A program made the position numbers and the translations under genes. Positions 17,662-26,756 of a DNA stretch of 64,000 nucleotides are shown here, piece after piece (positions within the stretch are counted from its first letter, which is position 1; every line of letters starts with the position of its first letter). The notes under the pieces were generated by a model. It ran no database searches, was not told where the DNA came from, and was given only the letters and a program-made list of their open reading frames with translations. The stretch lies in the NCBI RefSeq assembly GCF_900172315.1, contig NZ_FWFV01000001.1, positions 1-64,000 on the forward strand, given 5' to 3'. Source of the stretch: Palleronia marisminoris. Lineage in GTDB: Bacteria > Pseudomonadota > Alphaproteobacteria > Rhodobacterales > Rhodobacteraceae.

Positions 17662-18567
17662 TCAGCCCTTTGCCAAAGGGTGATGATCCAGCACCAACTC
17701 GCGCAGCCGCTGATCGAGGACATGAGTGTAGATCTCGGTGGTGGCGACGTCGGCATGCCCCAGAAGCGCCTGGATCGCCATCAGGTCGGCACCGCCTGCC
17801 AGAAGATGCGTCGCGAAAGCATGGCGCAACGTGTGCGGCGTGATCTCGTCAGGCGCAAGACCGGCCTCGAGCGCGATTTCCTTGATGAGCTGGAAGAACC
17901 GGTGCCGTGTCAGGTGGCCTGCCTTCCCGCGCGAGGGGAAGAGGAAGCGCGACGGCGCACGAGGGTCCTCGGCCGCGTCGCGTGTCGTCAGCCAGTCAGA
18001 AAGCGCCTCTCGTGCGCCGTCGGTCAGGGGCACCATGCGCTCTTTCCCGCCCTTGCCGCTGATCAGCAGCATCCTCGGATCACCTCGCGCCGCCGAGACG
18101 GGAAGCGAGACCAGCTCGGTCACGCGCATGCCCGTGGCATAGAGCAGTTCGAGCAGGCAGGTGTTGCGCCGCCGGTCGCACTCGGCCCGTCCGGTGCGTC
18201 CGGCGGCGTCGATCAGGCGATCCACGTCCTCGACCTCGATCGTCTTGGGAAGGCGGCGTTCGCGTCCGGGGCCCTTGATGCGGATGGCGGGATTGTCCTC
18301 GCGCCAGCCTTCCTCGTAGGCGAAGCGGAAGAAGCCCTTGATCGCGGACAGCCGACGGGCACGGGTCGAGACGGCAAATCCCTGCGCCTCGCAATGGATC
18401 AGGTATGCCTCGATCCGGTCCCGTGTGACCGAGGCCGCGCTCTCGGCCGCGATCCAGGTGGAGAAATCGCTCAGATCCCGCGCATAGGCGAGGCGGGTAT
18501 TCTCGGCCGCGCCCATCTCGGCCACGCGGGCCTCGATGAAGGTGGCGATCTGGCGCGCGAGGCTCAT
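17662..18567 (-). CDS. xerD: Tyrosine recombinase XerD
   Basis: 301 residues from the ATG at 18567, which overlaps the stop of the 499-residue gene. The N-terminal core-binding domain (ENTRLAYARDLSDFSTWI) covers 1-100. The catalytic residues are visible: Arg in YATGMRVTELVSL, Lys in GKGGKERMVPL, His-x-x-Arg in HTLRHAFATHLL, His in LLGHADVATTEIY and the nucleophile Tyr in EIYTHV. With XerC it resolves chromosome dimers at dif under FtsK. The length and motifs fit housekeeping XerD, not an element integrase. Confidence 0.93.
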   Translation of the reverse strand: MSLARQIATFIEARVAEMGAAENTRLAYARDLSDFSTWIAAESAASVTRDRIEAYLIHCEAQGFAVSTRARRLSAIKGFFRFAYEEGWREDNPAIRIKGPGRERRLPKTIEVEDVDRLIDAAGRTGRAECDRRRNTCLLELLYATGMRVTELVSLPVSAARGDPRMLLISGKGGKERMVPLTDGAREALSDWLTTRDAAEDPRAPSRFLFPSRGKAGHLTRHRFFQLIKEIALEAGLAPDEITPHTLRHAFATHLLAGGADLMAIQALLGHADVATTEIYTHVLDQRLRELVLDHHPLAKG

Positions 18568-20063
18568 GGAGCGGTATCCGTCAGCAAAAGATCGATGGCG
18601 GCCCGCAAGGCCGTGTCGCCCCGACCCGTCCCGTTCAGCGTCGCAAGCCCGTCGGACAGCGCGTCGAGGTTGCCGGCCCAGCCGTCCTGCATCTGCGCCG
18701 CGCCGAGCAGCAGCGCCTCGCCGATCCGGCCCGTGTCGATCATCGCCCGCGCTTCGTCGGGGGGCTGGTTGGACAGTCCGGCCGATATCGCGTCGATCAC
18801 CGGGTCCGTGCCGCCGGACTGCGGCACGTCGCCATTCAGGAGCGCGGCGAGGGCCGGGTCGGCCGGCGGGGGCGCCTCGATCCCGGCCAATGCCGACAGG
18901 CGCCGGGCGATGTCCTGCGCCTCGCCGGGCAGCGTGAACCCGTCGAGTTCGGGCGCCACGCGTTGCGCGAGCGCGTTCAGAAGGCCCGCCGTCCGCATCC
19001 GGTCCCAGGCGGGGACGAGCGCGGTCGCGACCTGGTCCTCGTCGCCCGCCAGGAGCGCTGCGTCCAGGCGCTGCACGGCCGCGACCCGGTCCCATGGGTC
19101 ACCCGAGGCGGCTGGCGCGCGTTCGGAGTAGACGGTCCACAGACGCGTCGCATCCGCCGCCCCTGATCGTGCAAGCCGCTCGGCCGCCTCGACCCGGGCC
19201 TTCCAGCCGATATGTTGGCGCAGGTCCGCATGGGCGAAGGGCAGGGGCAGGACCGGCGTGCGCAGGGGCTCTCCGACCGCCTCGTATAGAACGAAGTCCA
19301 GCATGCTGGGCTCTGCCGGTGGCGGCAGCTTGGCGGTCTCGGCGAGATCGTCGAGGAACCGCGTCAGGCGCTCGGTCTCGGCACTGTCGATGACGCCGAG
19401 GGCGCGCGCGCTTTCGAGCGTGACGACGGCAGCGGGCCAGTCGCCCGACCGCGCGAGGCAGAAGATGCGCGCGGGGTAGGTCGGCGTGATCTCGGGCAGG
19501 GCCCGCATCCGCCCGCAGGCGGTGTTCTCGTCGCCGGTCAGGATCGTCATGTCGAACCAGCGCCGGAAGATCTCGGGCTCGTGCATCCCCGCGCGTTCCA
19601 TCAGCGTGCGCGCCGTGTCGAGCCGGCCGAGCGCCATCAGCGCATCGAGCCGGGCGAGGAAGAACGCCTGCCCCTTCCGGCTTCCCTTGGGGGGCGGGGC
19701 CGAGACGCGCAGCATGTCGTGCAGCATCTCTTGCATCGGCGCGCTCCGCGGCGGCTCGATCGCCTCGAGCTTGCGGACGAGGTCGTCGATGTTCGAGCTC
19801 TGCCACAGCCCCTCGGGCAGGCCGACCTCGGCCGGGGGCACCACGCCCACGTGGTCGGGCACCGTCCGGTCGAGTGGCAGGACGGTGATCGGCTCGGGCA
19901 TAGCGGATGCCGCGACCGGCGGATCGCTGCGCCCCGGGGCCGCGACCGCGACCTCTTGCGCCTTGGCGATCTGCCAGCCGGGCAAGGCCGGTGTATCCTG
20001 CGCCTCGGCGCTTGAGGCTATCGCGGCCCCGAAGGCGAAAAGGGTCGCCGGGCTAGCGCGCAT
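18564..20063 (-). CDS. Conserved secreted protein of unknown function
   Basis: 499 residues. It opens with a Sec signal peptide (MRASPATLFAFGAAIASSAEA, cleavage before QDTPALPG). A Pro/Ala-rich segment runs to about 60. The rest is rich in short helical pairs (FFLARLDALMALGRLDTART, GDWPAAVVTLESARALG) that suggest TPR-like repeats. I recognise no catalytic motif. It overlaps the 44-residue membrane protein by 11 bp and xerD by 4 bp, so the three are translationally coupled. Confidence 0.75.
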   Translation of the reverse strand: MRASPATLFAFGAAIASSAEAQDTPALPGWQIAKAQEVAVAAPGRSDPPVAASAMPEPITVLPLDRTVPDHVGVVPPAEVGLPEGLWQSSNIDDLVRKLEAIEPPRSAPMQEMLHDMLRVSAPPPKGSRKGQAFFLARLDALMALGRLDTARTLMERAGMHEPEIFRRWFDMTILTGDENTACGRMRALPEITPTYPARIFCLARSGDWPAAVVTLESARALGVIDSAETERLTRFLDDLAETAKLPPPAEPSMLDFVLYEAVGEPLRTPVLPLPFAHADLRQHIGWKARVEAAERLARSGAADATRLWTVYSERAPAASGDPWDRVAAVQRLDAALLAGDEDQVATALVPAWDRMRTAGLLNALAQRVAPELDGFTLPGEAQDIARRLSALAGIEAPPPADPALAALLNGDVPQSGGTDPVIDAISAGLSNQPPDEARAMIDTGRIGEALLLGAAQMQDGWAGNLDALSDGLATLNGTGRGDTALRAAIDLLLTDTAP

Positions 20064-20187
20064 TCAGGTCGACGGGCTCGCTCGTGTCGCGGCTCTGGGG
20101 GGCCAGATCGCCCAGGTAGGCGAAACCCACCAACGCGATGAACCCGATGACCGCCAGAATGACGACGAATTTCAGCAGCTTGAGCAT
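20053..20187 (-). CDS. 44-residue single-pass membrane protein
   Basis: The peptide opens MLKLLKFVVILAVIGFIALV, one hydrophobic helix at about 6-25, then an acidic outside tail ending in DTSEPVDLNAR. It lies in the 131-bp upstream flank of aroK on the opposite strand, and its end overlaps the start of the 499-residue secreted protein by 11 bp. A purine-rich AAAAGGACGGG precedes the ATG. The codon pattern, ribosome site and overlap support a real gene. It may tether or guide its neighbour in the inner membrane. Confidence 0.65.
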   Translation of the reverse strand: MLKLLKFVVILAVIGFIALVGFAYLGDLAPQSRDTSEPVDLNAR

Positions 20188-20318
20188 TGCCCGTCCTTTT
20201 TGCCCCTCGTCTCCCGGCGCTCGGGCCAGGTTACCATTGGTTTATAGCTGGTCTTTTCGGCAAGATCACGCCATTCAGAGGCCGTCTCTCGAAACATGAG
20301 CGGGACCGTGCTGACCTG

Positions 20319-20861
20319 ATGCGCAGACTGAAGAAAACCGTTTGCATGGTCGGAATGATGGGCGCGGGAAAGACCGCGATCGGATCGGCCGCAGCGCGCG
20401 CGCTGGGTGTGCCGTTCCTCGATTCGGATGCCGAAATCGAGCGCGCCTCGAACGCGACGGTGGGCGAGCTGTTCGCCGAATACGGCGAGCCTTTCTTCCG
20501 CGAAAAGGAGGCGCAGGTCCTGGCCCGGCTGCTCGATGGCGAACCCTGCATCCTGTCCACCGGCGGCGGCGCTTACCTCTCCGAGGGGAACCGCGCGGCG
20601 ATCACGTCCCGCGGGGCCGCTTTATGGATCAAGGCCGCGCCGCAGCTTCTTTGGGCGCGGGTGCGCACCAAGAACACGCGCCCGCTGCTCAGGACGAGCG
20701 ACCCGAAGAAAACCCTCTACGACCTGATCGCTGCACGCGAACCGATCTATGCGCTTGCCGACCTGTCCGTCGAGGCCGAAGCCGGCATGAGCGTCGAGCA
20801 CATGGCGGAAAAGACCGTCGGGGTGATCGCGACGCGCCCCGACCTGTTGGAGGTGGAATGA
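20319..20861 (+). CDS. aroK: Shikimate kinase
   Basis: 180 residues from ATG 20319. It phosphorylates shikimate with ATP in the chorismate pathway. Walker A is GMMGAGKTAIG, followed by FLDSDAEIERASNATVGELF, FFREKEAQVL and STGGGAYL for shikimate binding, and RTKNTRPLLRT for the lid. aroB overlaps it by ATGA, the common aroKB arrangement. Confidence 0.96.
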   Translation: MRRLKKTVCMVGMMGAGKTAIGSAAARALGVPFLDSDAEIERASNATVGELFAEYGEPFFREKEAQVLARLLDGEPCILSTGGGAYLSEGNRAAITSRGAALWIKAAPQLLWARVRTKNTRPLLRTSDPKKTLYDLIAAREPIYALADLSVEAEAGMSVEHMAEKTVGVIATRPDLLEVE

Positions 20862-21970
20862 TGCACGATGTCCGAGTTGAGCTTGGCAGCCGCAGCTACG
20901 ATGTCCGCATCGGCCCCGGGCTGCTGTCCCGCGCGGGAACCGAGATCGCGCCGCTTCTGCAACGCCCTCGCGTCGCGATCCTGACCGACGAGACCGTGGC
21001 AGGGTTGCACCTGGAACCGTTGCAGCAGGCCTTGGCGGCCGAGGGGATCGAAGCCACGGCGCTGACCCTGCCGGCGGGCGAGGCGACAAAGTCCTGGGAT
21101 CACCTCGGCCGCGCGGTCGAATGGTTGCTGTCGGAACGGATCGAACGGCGCGACATCGTCATCGCGCTCGGCGGCGGAGTGATCGGCGATCTTGCCGGGT
21201 TCGCCGCAGCGATCCTGCGCCGGGGCGTGGCCTTCGTGCAGATCCCGACCTCGCTTCTGGCGCAGGTGGACAGCTCGGTCGGGGGCAAGACGGGGGTCAA
21301 TGCGCGGGCCGGCAAGAACCTGATCGGGGCCTTCCACCAGCCCTCGCTCGTGCTGGCCGATATCGACGTGCTGGGGACGCTGACGCCCCGCGACTTCCTT
21401 GCCGGCTATGGCGAGGTGGTGAAATATGGCCTGCTGGGCGACGCAGATTTCTTCGAGTGGCTCGAGGATCACGGCCCCGACATGGCGAGCGGGGATGCGG
21501 CGCTGCGCGCCGAGGCGGTGCGCCGGTCGGTGCAGATGAAGGCCGACATCGTTGCCCGCGACGAGACCGAGCAGGGCGATCGCGCGCTTCTGAACCTGGG
21601 CCATACGTTTTGCCACGCGCTCGAGGCCGCGACGGGTTACTCGGACCGGCTGCTGCATGGCGAGGGGGTGGCGATCGGCTGCGCGCTGGCCTTCGAGTTG
21701 TCCGCGCGCCTTGGCCTCTGCGCGCAGGAGGACCCGAGCAGGGTGCGGGCACATCTGTCGGACATGGGGATGAAGACCGATCTTTCGGATATTCCCGGCG
21801 ATCTGCCGGATGCGGACGGGCTTCTGGACCTGATGGCGCAGGACAAGAAGGTGCAGGACGGGCAGCTTCGCTTGATCCTCGCGCGGGGGATCGGCGAGGC
21901 GTTCGTCACGGCCGACGCTCCGCGCCAGGCAATCCGCGGCGTCCTCTCCGACGCCCTGGCCGCCCGCTGA
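20858..21970 (+). CDS. aroB: 3-dehydroquinate synthase
   Basis: 370 residues; the ATG at 20858 overlaps the aroK TGA, and a second ATG follows at once. It converts DAHP to 3-dehydroquinate using NAD and a metal. Motifs seen: LPAGEATKSWDHL, ALGGGVIGDLAGFAAA, QIPTSLLAQVDSSVGGKTGV, and metal-binding histidines in LLNLGHTFCHALEAATGY and LLHGEGVAIG. Only five bases separate it from pabB, so chorismate production and its use for folate are linked in one operon. Confidence 0.97.
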   Translation: MMHDVRVELGSRSYDVRIGPGLLSRAGTEIAPLLQRPRVAILTDETVAGLHLEPLQQALAAEGIEATALTLPAGEATKSWDHLGRAVEWLLSERIERRDIVIALGGGVIGDLAGFAAAILRRGVAFVQIPTSLLAQVDSSVGGKTGVNARAGKNLIGAFHQPSLVLADIDVLGTLTPRDFLAGYGEVVKYGLLGDADFFEWLEDHGPDMASGDAALRAEAVRRSVQMKADIVARDETEQGDRALLNLGHTFCHALEAATGYSDRLLHGEGVAIGCALAFELSARLGLCAQEDPSRVRAHLSDMGMKTDLSDIPGDLPDADGLLDLMAQDKKVQDGQLRLILARGIGEAFVTADAPRQAIRGVLSDALAAR

Positions 21971-21975
21971 GTTCG

Positions 21976-23091
21976 ATGCACGTCACCTTCGACGAGGGGC
22001 CGCTCGGCACCGGCACCCGGTTCGCCGACCCCGTCCGGCTGATCGAGGCGCACGCGGCCGCCGACGTGCTGCCCGCCTTCGAGGCGATCGAGGCAGAGCG
22101 TCGCGCCGGCCGGTGGCTCGCCGGATATGTCAGCTACGAAGCGGGCTACGTCTTCTCGCACAAGCTGGCGCATCTCATGCCGGCGGAACGGGACGTGCCG
22201 CTCTTGTCGTTCGGCGTGTTCGAGGGGCCGGAACCGAAGCCGTGCTCCGCATCGGGTGCCGCCAGCCTGACCGACCTCGTCCCGCGATGGAGCGCCGCCC
22301 GCTACGAAACCGCCTTCGCGCGCGTGCAGGACTACATCTCGGCCGGAGACATCTACCAGGCGAACCTGACCTTCCCGATCGATGCGCACGTATTGGGGAC
22401 TCCCGCCGAACTCTACGCCGCACTCGCCGTGCGCCAGCCGGTTCGGCATGGCGCGCTGATCGAGCTTGGCGGTCCGGCAATCCTCTGCCGCTCGCCCGAA
22501 CTGTTCTTCGACATCGACCCGTCCGGGCTGATCCGCACGCGCCCAATGAAGGGCACTGCACCCCGCGGCGCGACGCCCGAGGCCGATGCGGCGCTTCGCA
22601 CCGACCTGGCGGAGAGCGAGAAGAACCGCGCCGAGAACCTGATGATCGTGGACCTCCTGCGCAACGATATCGGGCGGATCTCGCAGGTCGGCTCGGTTCG
22701 CGTGCCGCGCCTGTTCCATGTCGAGACCTACGAGACGCTCCACCAGATGGTCTCGGATGTTGAGGGGCAGTTGCGGGCCGATATCGGAATCCCCGAGATC
22801 TTCGAGGCGCTGTTTCCCTGCGGCTCCATCACCGGGGCGCCCAAGATCCGGGCCATGCAGATCCTGGCCGAGCTCGAGACCGGGCCGCGCGGGGTGTACT
22901 GCGGCGCAGTGGGGTGGATCGCGCCGAATGGCGGGATGCGCATGGGAGTCGCGATTCGCACGCTGACCGTCAGGCCGGACGGGCGCGCGCGCCTCGACGT
23001 CGGCGGTGGTGTAGTGCACGATTCGACCGGTGCGGGGGAATACGAGGAGGCGCTATGGAAGGCTCGTTTCGCGACGCTCCCGCCGGGCTGA
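21976..23091 (+). CDS. pabB: Aminodeoxychorismate synthase component I
   Basis: 371 residues. The chorismate-binding fold shows GDIYQANLTF, ELFFDIDPSGLIRTRPMKGT, NRAENLMIVDLLRNDIGRIS, PCGSITGAPKIRAMQIL and GVYCGAVGWIAP. It makes 4-amino-4-deoxychorismate for folate. Its short N-terminus resembles the PabB forms paired with a separate class IV lyase rather than anthranilate synthase. The pabC-like gene overlaps its end by 37 bp. No pabA is next to it, so the glutaminase must be encoded elsewhere. Confidence 0.92.
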   Translation: MHVTFDEGPLGTGTRFADPVRLIEAHAAADVLPAFEAIEAERRAGRWLAGYVSYEAGYVFSHKLAHLMPAERDVPLLSFGVFEGPEPKPCSASGAASLTDLVPRWSAARYETAFARVQDYISAGDIYQANLTFPIDAHVLGTPAELYAALAVRQPVRHGALIELGGPAILCRSPELFFDIDPSGLIRTRPMKGTAPRGATPEADAALRTDLAESEKNRAENLMIVDLLRNDIGRISQVGSVRVPRLFHVETYETLHQMVSDVEGQLRADIGIPEIFEALFPCGSITGAPKIRAMQILAELETGPRGVYCGAVGWIAPNGGMRMGVAIRTLTVRPDGRARLDVGGGVVHDSTGAGEYEEALWKARFATLPPG

Positions 23092-23684
23092 GGGTGATCG
23101 AGACCCTGCGACTGTCGCCCTCGGGGCCGGTGCGCGCAGACCGCCACCTTGCGCGGATGGCACGAACCTGCACGGCGCTTGGCTTTCAATTCGATGAGGC
23201 CGAGGCCCGCCGGGTCCTCGCCGAAGCGCTAGGCTGCGCGGATCTGCGGGCGCGCCTCACGGTCGGCGCGAATGGCTTGCAGCTGACCTGTGCGCCCCTT
23301 TTGCCCATACCGGACGACTGGACGGTCGCCCTCGCCTCGAAGCGTGTGGTCGCCGGCGATCCGTGGCGGGCGGTCAAGACGACCCACCGGGGCATCTATG
23401 ACGCGGCGCGCAAGGAGATGCCGACGAATGTAGACGAACTGATCTTCCTCAACGACCGGGGTGAGGTCGCGGAAGGCACCATCACGAACGTCTTCGTCGA
23501 GCGAGGCGGAAAGCTGGTGACACCGCCCGTTTCGAGCGGGGCGCTGCCGGGTATCCTACGCGAAGAGCTGCTGGATAAGGGTCGTGCGGTCGTGGACGAA
23601 CTCGCCCCCGACGACCTGCGGCGGGGACGGGTATATTGCGGGAATTCGCTGCGGGGACTGATCCCCGCGCGGCTCGCGGATTAG
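23055..23684 (+). CDS. pabC: Aminotransferase class IV (aminodeoxychorismate lyase-like)
   Basis: 209 residues from ATG 23055, which overlaps pabB by 37 bp. It is a PLP fold-type IV protein: [35 protein letters not shown] with the probable PLP lysine, and [20 protein letters not shown]. It is shorter than most PabC proteins (about 270), and this compact form commonly follows pabB in Rhodobacteraceae. It would release pyruvate from aminodeoxychorismate to give p-aminobenzoate. It converges with ssb, stops overlapping by 4 bp. Confidence 0.85.
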   Translation: MEGSFRDAPAGLRVIETLRLSPSGPVRADRHLARMARTCTALGFQFDEAEARRVLAEALGCADLRARLTVGANGLQLTCAPLLPIPDDWTVALASKRVVAGDPWRAVKTTHRGIYDAARKEMPTNVDELIFLNDRGEVAEGTITNVFVERGGKLVTPPVSSGALPGILREELLDKGRAVVDELAPDDLRRGRVYCGNSLRGLIPARLAD

Positions 23685-24178
23685 AACGGGATCTCGTCGT
23701 CCATGTCGGAATACCCGCCGCCACCGCCGGACCCACTGCCGCCACGACCCTCATCGTAGCCGCCGCCAGAACGGCCGCCACCGCCACGGTCATCCTCGAA
23801 GCCGCCACCGCCGCCGCCACCTTCGCCACGACCGTCGAGCATGGTCAGCGTCGAGGTGTAGGGGCGCAGGACGACCTCGGTCGAATAGCGGTCCTGGCCG
23901 CTCTGGTCCTGCCATTTGCGCGTTTCGAGCTGGCCCTCGATATACACCTTCGAGCCCTTCTTCAGATACTGCTCGGCCACGCGGGCCAGCGGCTCCGAGA
24001 AGATCGCGACCGAATGCCACTCGGTCCGCTCGCGACGCTCGCCGGTGTTGCGGTCCTTCCAGTTCTCGGACGTGGCGATTCGCAGGTTGCAGACCTTCCC
24101 GCCGTTCGAAAACGTCCGCACTTCGGGATCGCGGCCCAGATTTCCGATCAGGATCACCTTGTTCACAGACCCGGCCAT
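23681..24178 (-). CDS. ssb: Single-stranded DNA-binding protein
   Basis: 165 residues from ATG 24178. The OB fold covers about 1-110 ([61 protein letters not shown]). A long glycine-rich linker follows, and the tail ends MDDEIPF, the tip that recruits DNA-repair and replication partners. Length and organisation are those of chromosomal SSB. Confidence 0.97.
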   Translation of the reverse strand: MAGSVNKVILIGNLGRDPEVRTFSNGGKVCNLRIATSENWKDRNTGERRERTEWHSVAIFSEPLARVAEQYLKKGSKVYIEGQLETRKWQDQSGQDRYSTEVVLRPYTSTLTMLDGRGEGGGGGGGFEDDRGGGGRSGGGYDEGRGGSGSGGGGGYSDMDDEIPF

Positions 24179-24317
24179 GCCGACGCTCCTTCTTCGATTC
24201 CGCGGTTCCCGCTTCGTGCCACATATGGCGAGGAAGTAAACAGGGGGCTGCAGCGGGGTGGAAAATTTCTGGGTACCGCTGTAGCGTCCCGCAGGGAAAC
24301 ACCGACGGGGGGCATCT

Positions 24318-24905
24318 ATGATCAGGCAGATAGCGATCTTGGGACTTCTGCTCGCGCCCGGCATGGCCACGGCCGACACGCTGTTCGCGTCGAAGGGGGC
24401 GTCCGACTTCAGCGCGAAGCTGGGCGTGATCGACAGGCGCGCGGCGTCACAATACGAGGGTTCGAAGCGGCTTCAGCCGGTGATCAAGGCAGGCCCCGAG
24501 CGCGTCACACCCTCTGTCGTGCCCGCCCGCGTCAGCAGCTACCGCGGGACCTACCTGAACGTCGCGCGCCAGGCTGCGCAGCGACACGGGATCCCCGAGG
24601 CGATCTTTCTGAACCTCGTGCAGCGCGAAAGCGCCTGGAACCCCGGCGCCATCAGCCACAAGGGGGCCATCGGTCTTGCACAGCTGATGCCCGGGACGGC
24701 TCAGCAGATGGGCGTCGACCCGCTCGACCCTGCGCAGAATCTCGAGGGTGGGGCCCGCTACCTTGCCACGCAATACCGCCGGTTCCAGGATTGGAGGCTC
24801 GCCCTCGCCGCGTACAATGCCGGGCCGGGCGCGGTGATAGAATATGGCGGTATTCCGCCCTACGCCGAGACCACGGCCTACGTCATCGCCATCCTCGGTC
24901 AGTAA
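24318..24905 (+). CDS. Lytic murein transglycosylase (SLT domain)
   Basis: 195 residues with a signal peptide ([20 protein letters not shown]). The SLT/lysozyme-like domain starts near residue 78: [20 protein letters not shown] with catalytic Glu104, then [29 protein letters not shown] and [18 protein letters not shown]. These enzymes cut peptidoglycan with anhydromuramyl formation in the periplasm. It converges with guaA, leaving 16 bp between stops. Confidence 0.93.
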   Translation: MIRQIAILGLLLAPGMATADTLFASKGASDFSAKLGVIDRRAASQYEGSKRLQPVIKAGPERVTPSVVPARVSSYRGTYLNVARQAAQRHGIPEAIFLNLVQRESAWNPGAISHKGAIGLAQLMPGTAQQMGVDPLDPAQNLEGGARYLATQYRRFQDWRLALAAYNAGPGAVIEYGGIPPYAETTAYVIAILGQ

Positions 24906-24921
24906 TCCCCCGAGGCGAGGG

Positions 24922-26508
24922 TCATTCCCACTCGATCGTGCCCGGAGGCTTCGACGTGATGTCGTAGGTCACCCGGTTGATCCCGCGGACATTGTTGATG
25001 ATCCGCGTCGCCGTCTCGCCCAGGAAGTCGTGGGCGAACGGATAGTAGTCGGCCGTCATCCCGTCCACGCTGGTGACGGCACGCAGGGCGCAGGCGTAGT
25101 CGTAGGTGCGTCCGTCACCCATGACGCCTACGGTGCGGACGGGAAGGATCGCGACGAAGGCCTGCCAGATCTCGTCATAGAGCCCGTGCTTGCGGATCTG
25201 GTCGATGAAGATCGCGTCGGCCTCGCGCAGGATCTCGAGCTTGGCGCGAGTGATCTCGCCAGGGCAGCGGATGGCGAGACCGGGCCCGGGGAAGGGATGC
25301 CGGCCGATGAAATGGGCAGGCAGACCGAGCTCGCGCCCGAGCGCGCGAACCTCGTCCTTGAAGAGTTCGCGCAGCGGCTCGACCAGCTTCATTCCCATCT
25401 TTTCAGGAAGGCCGCCAACATTGTGGTGGCTCTTGATGGTCACGCTCGGCCCGCCAGAGAAGCTGACGCTTTCGATCACGTCCGGGTAGAGCGTGCCCTG
25501 TGCCAGGAAGTCCGCGCCGCCGATGGCATGGGCGTGCTTCTCGAACACGTCGATGAAGAGCTTGCCGATTGTCTTGCGCTTCTGCTCGGGGTCGCTGACC
25601 CCTTCAAGCGCGGTCAGGAACAGGTCGCTTTCATCCGCATGGATGACCGACAGGTTCATGTGGTCGCGGAACATCTCGACGACTTCCTGCGCCTCGTTCT
25701 TCCGCAGCAACCCGTGGTCGACGAAGACGCAGGTGAGCTGGTCGCCGATCGCCTCGTGGATCAGCGCCGCCGTGACCGATGAATCGACCCCGCCGGACAG
25801 CGCGCAAAGCACGCGCGCATCACCGACCTGGTCACGGATCGCCTGCACGGCCTGGTCGCGATAGGCCTGCATCGTCCAGTCGCCGGTGAAGCCGGCAAGC
25901 GCGCAGAAGTTCTCGAAAAGCTTGGGACCGTTCGGGGTGTGGTGCACCTCGGGGTGGAACTGGGTTGCGAAGAAGCGTCGCGAGGGATCGGCCACGACGG
26001 CAAACGGGGCTCCGGGCGACGTCGCATAGGGCGCGAAGCCGGGGGCAAGGCGCGAGACGTGATCGCCGTGACTCATCCAGACCTGTTCGCGATGTCCCTG
26101 GAACCAGCCGTTGAAGAGCTCGAGCCGGTCATCGCCGGGTTCGAGGTAGGCGCGACCGAACTCGGCCGAGCCTTGCGTGCGCACCACCTCGCCGCCCAGC
26201 ATGTGCATCATCACCTGCTGGCCATAGCAGATGCCGAGGACCGGAACGCCCAGCTCGAAGACCTTGGCGGGCGGCTTCGGGCTGCCCTCGTCCGGGACGC
26301 TCGCCGGCCCGCCCGAGAGGATTACTGCGCGGGGGGCGAACTCATCGAGAAACGCCTCATCGACGGCGTTGAACGGGTGGATCTCGCAATACACGCTGAT
26401 TTCACGCAGGCGACGCGCGATAAGCTGCGTCACCTGGCTGCCGAAATCGATGATGAGAAGCTTCTGGTGGTCGGCCTGGTGGGCCGGTTCGATCGGTGCG
26501 TCTGTCAT
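24922..26508 (-). CDS. guaA: GMP synthase (glutamine-hydrolysing)
   Basis: 528 residues from the ATG at 26508; an upstream ATG at 26547 is less likely because family proteins begin near [14 protein letters not shown]. The class I glutaminase covers about 1-205 with Cys in VLGICYGQQ and His-x-Glu in QFHPEVHHT. The ATP-pyrophosphatase domain has the PP-loop [12 protein letters not shown], and the dimerisation domain ends [17 protein letters not shown]. It aminates XMP to GMP. Confidence 0.97.
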   Translation of the reverse strand: MTDAPIEPAHQADHQKLLIIDFGSQVTQLIARRLREISVYCEIHPFNAVDEAFLDEFAPRAVILSGGPASVPDEGSPKPPAKVFELGVPVLGICYGQQVMMHMLGGEVVRTQGSAEFGRAYLEPGDDRLELFNGWFQGHREQVWMSHGDHVSRLAPGFAPYATSPGAPFAVVADPSRRFFATQFHPEVHHTPNGPKLFENFCALAGFTGDWTMQAYRDQAVQAIRDQVGDARVLCALSGGVDSSVTAALIHEAIGDQLTCVFVDHGLLRKNEAQEVVEMFRDHMNLSVIHADESDLFLTALEGVSDPEQKRKTIGKLFIDVFEKHAHAIGGADFLAQGTLYPDVIESVSFSGGPSVTIKSHHNVGGLPEKMGMKLVEPLRELFKDEVRALGRELGLPAHFIGRHPFPGPGLAIRCPGEITRAKLEILREADAIFIDQIRKHGLYDEIWQAFVAILPVRTVGVMGDGRTYDYACALRAVTSVDGMTADYYPFAHDFLGETATRIINNVRGINRVTYDITSKPPGTIEWE

Positions 26509-26702
26509 GGGCTGCCGATAGCGCCACGGGCCGGCGCACGCAAGCACCCGAGCGCCAGAGCAAGAAAGGAGGTTTCGGCGCGGGATTGCCCTGGTAGCCC
26601 CGCGCCTCGACCTACAGCGCAGGGCCGGTCGTGCGTCGCGGTCATCGACTAGGCAGCCTGTACCGCAAGCCGAACCTGCTCCGGTAACCTTAACAGCCGA
26701 TT

Positions 26703-26732
26703 GACGGGGACGCCTGTTCGAGCGTCCCCGTC
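26703..26732 (-). promoter_or_regulatory. Strong hairpin between typA and guaA
   Basis: A perfect 11-bp stem (GACGGGGACGC paired with GCGTCCCCGTC) closes an 8-nt loop. It lies 25 bp past the typA stop and about 194 bp before the guaA start, and looks like the typA terminator even though the following T-run is weak. The 248-bp spacer otherwise shows nothing I recognise. Confidence 0.55.
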
Positions 26733-26756
26733 ATTCATTTCGGAAGTTTCCGCCGC

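Noticed and set aside
26533-26700. Possible small RNA or riboswitch in the guaA-typA spacer
   Set aside because: Beyond the terminator-like hairpin I see no conserved riboswitch core or promoter pair that would justify a call.
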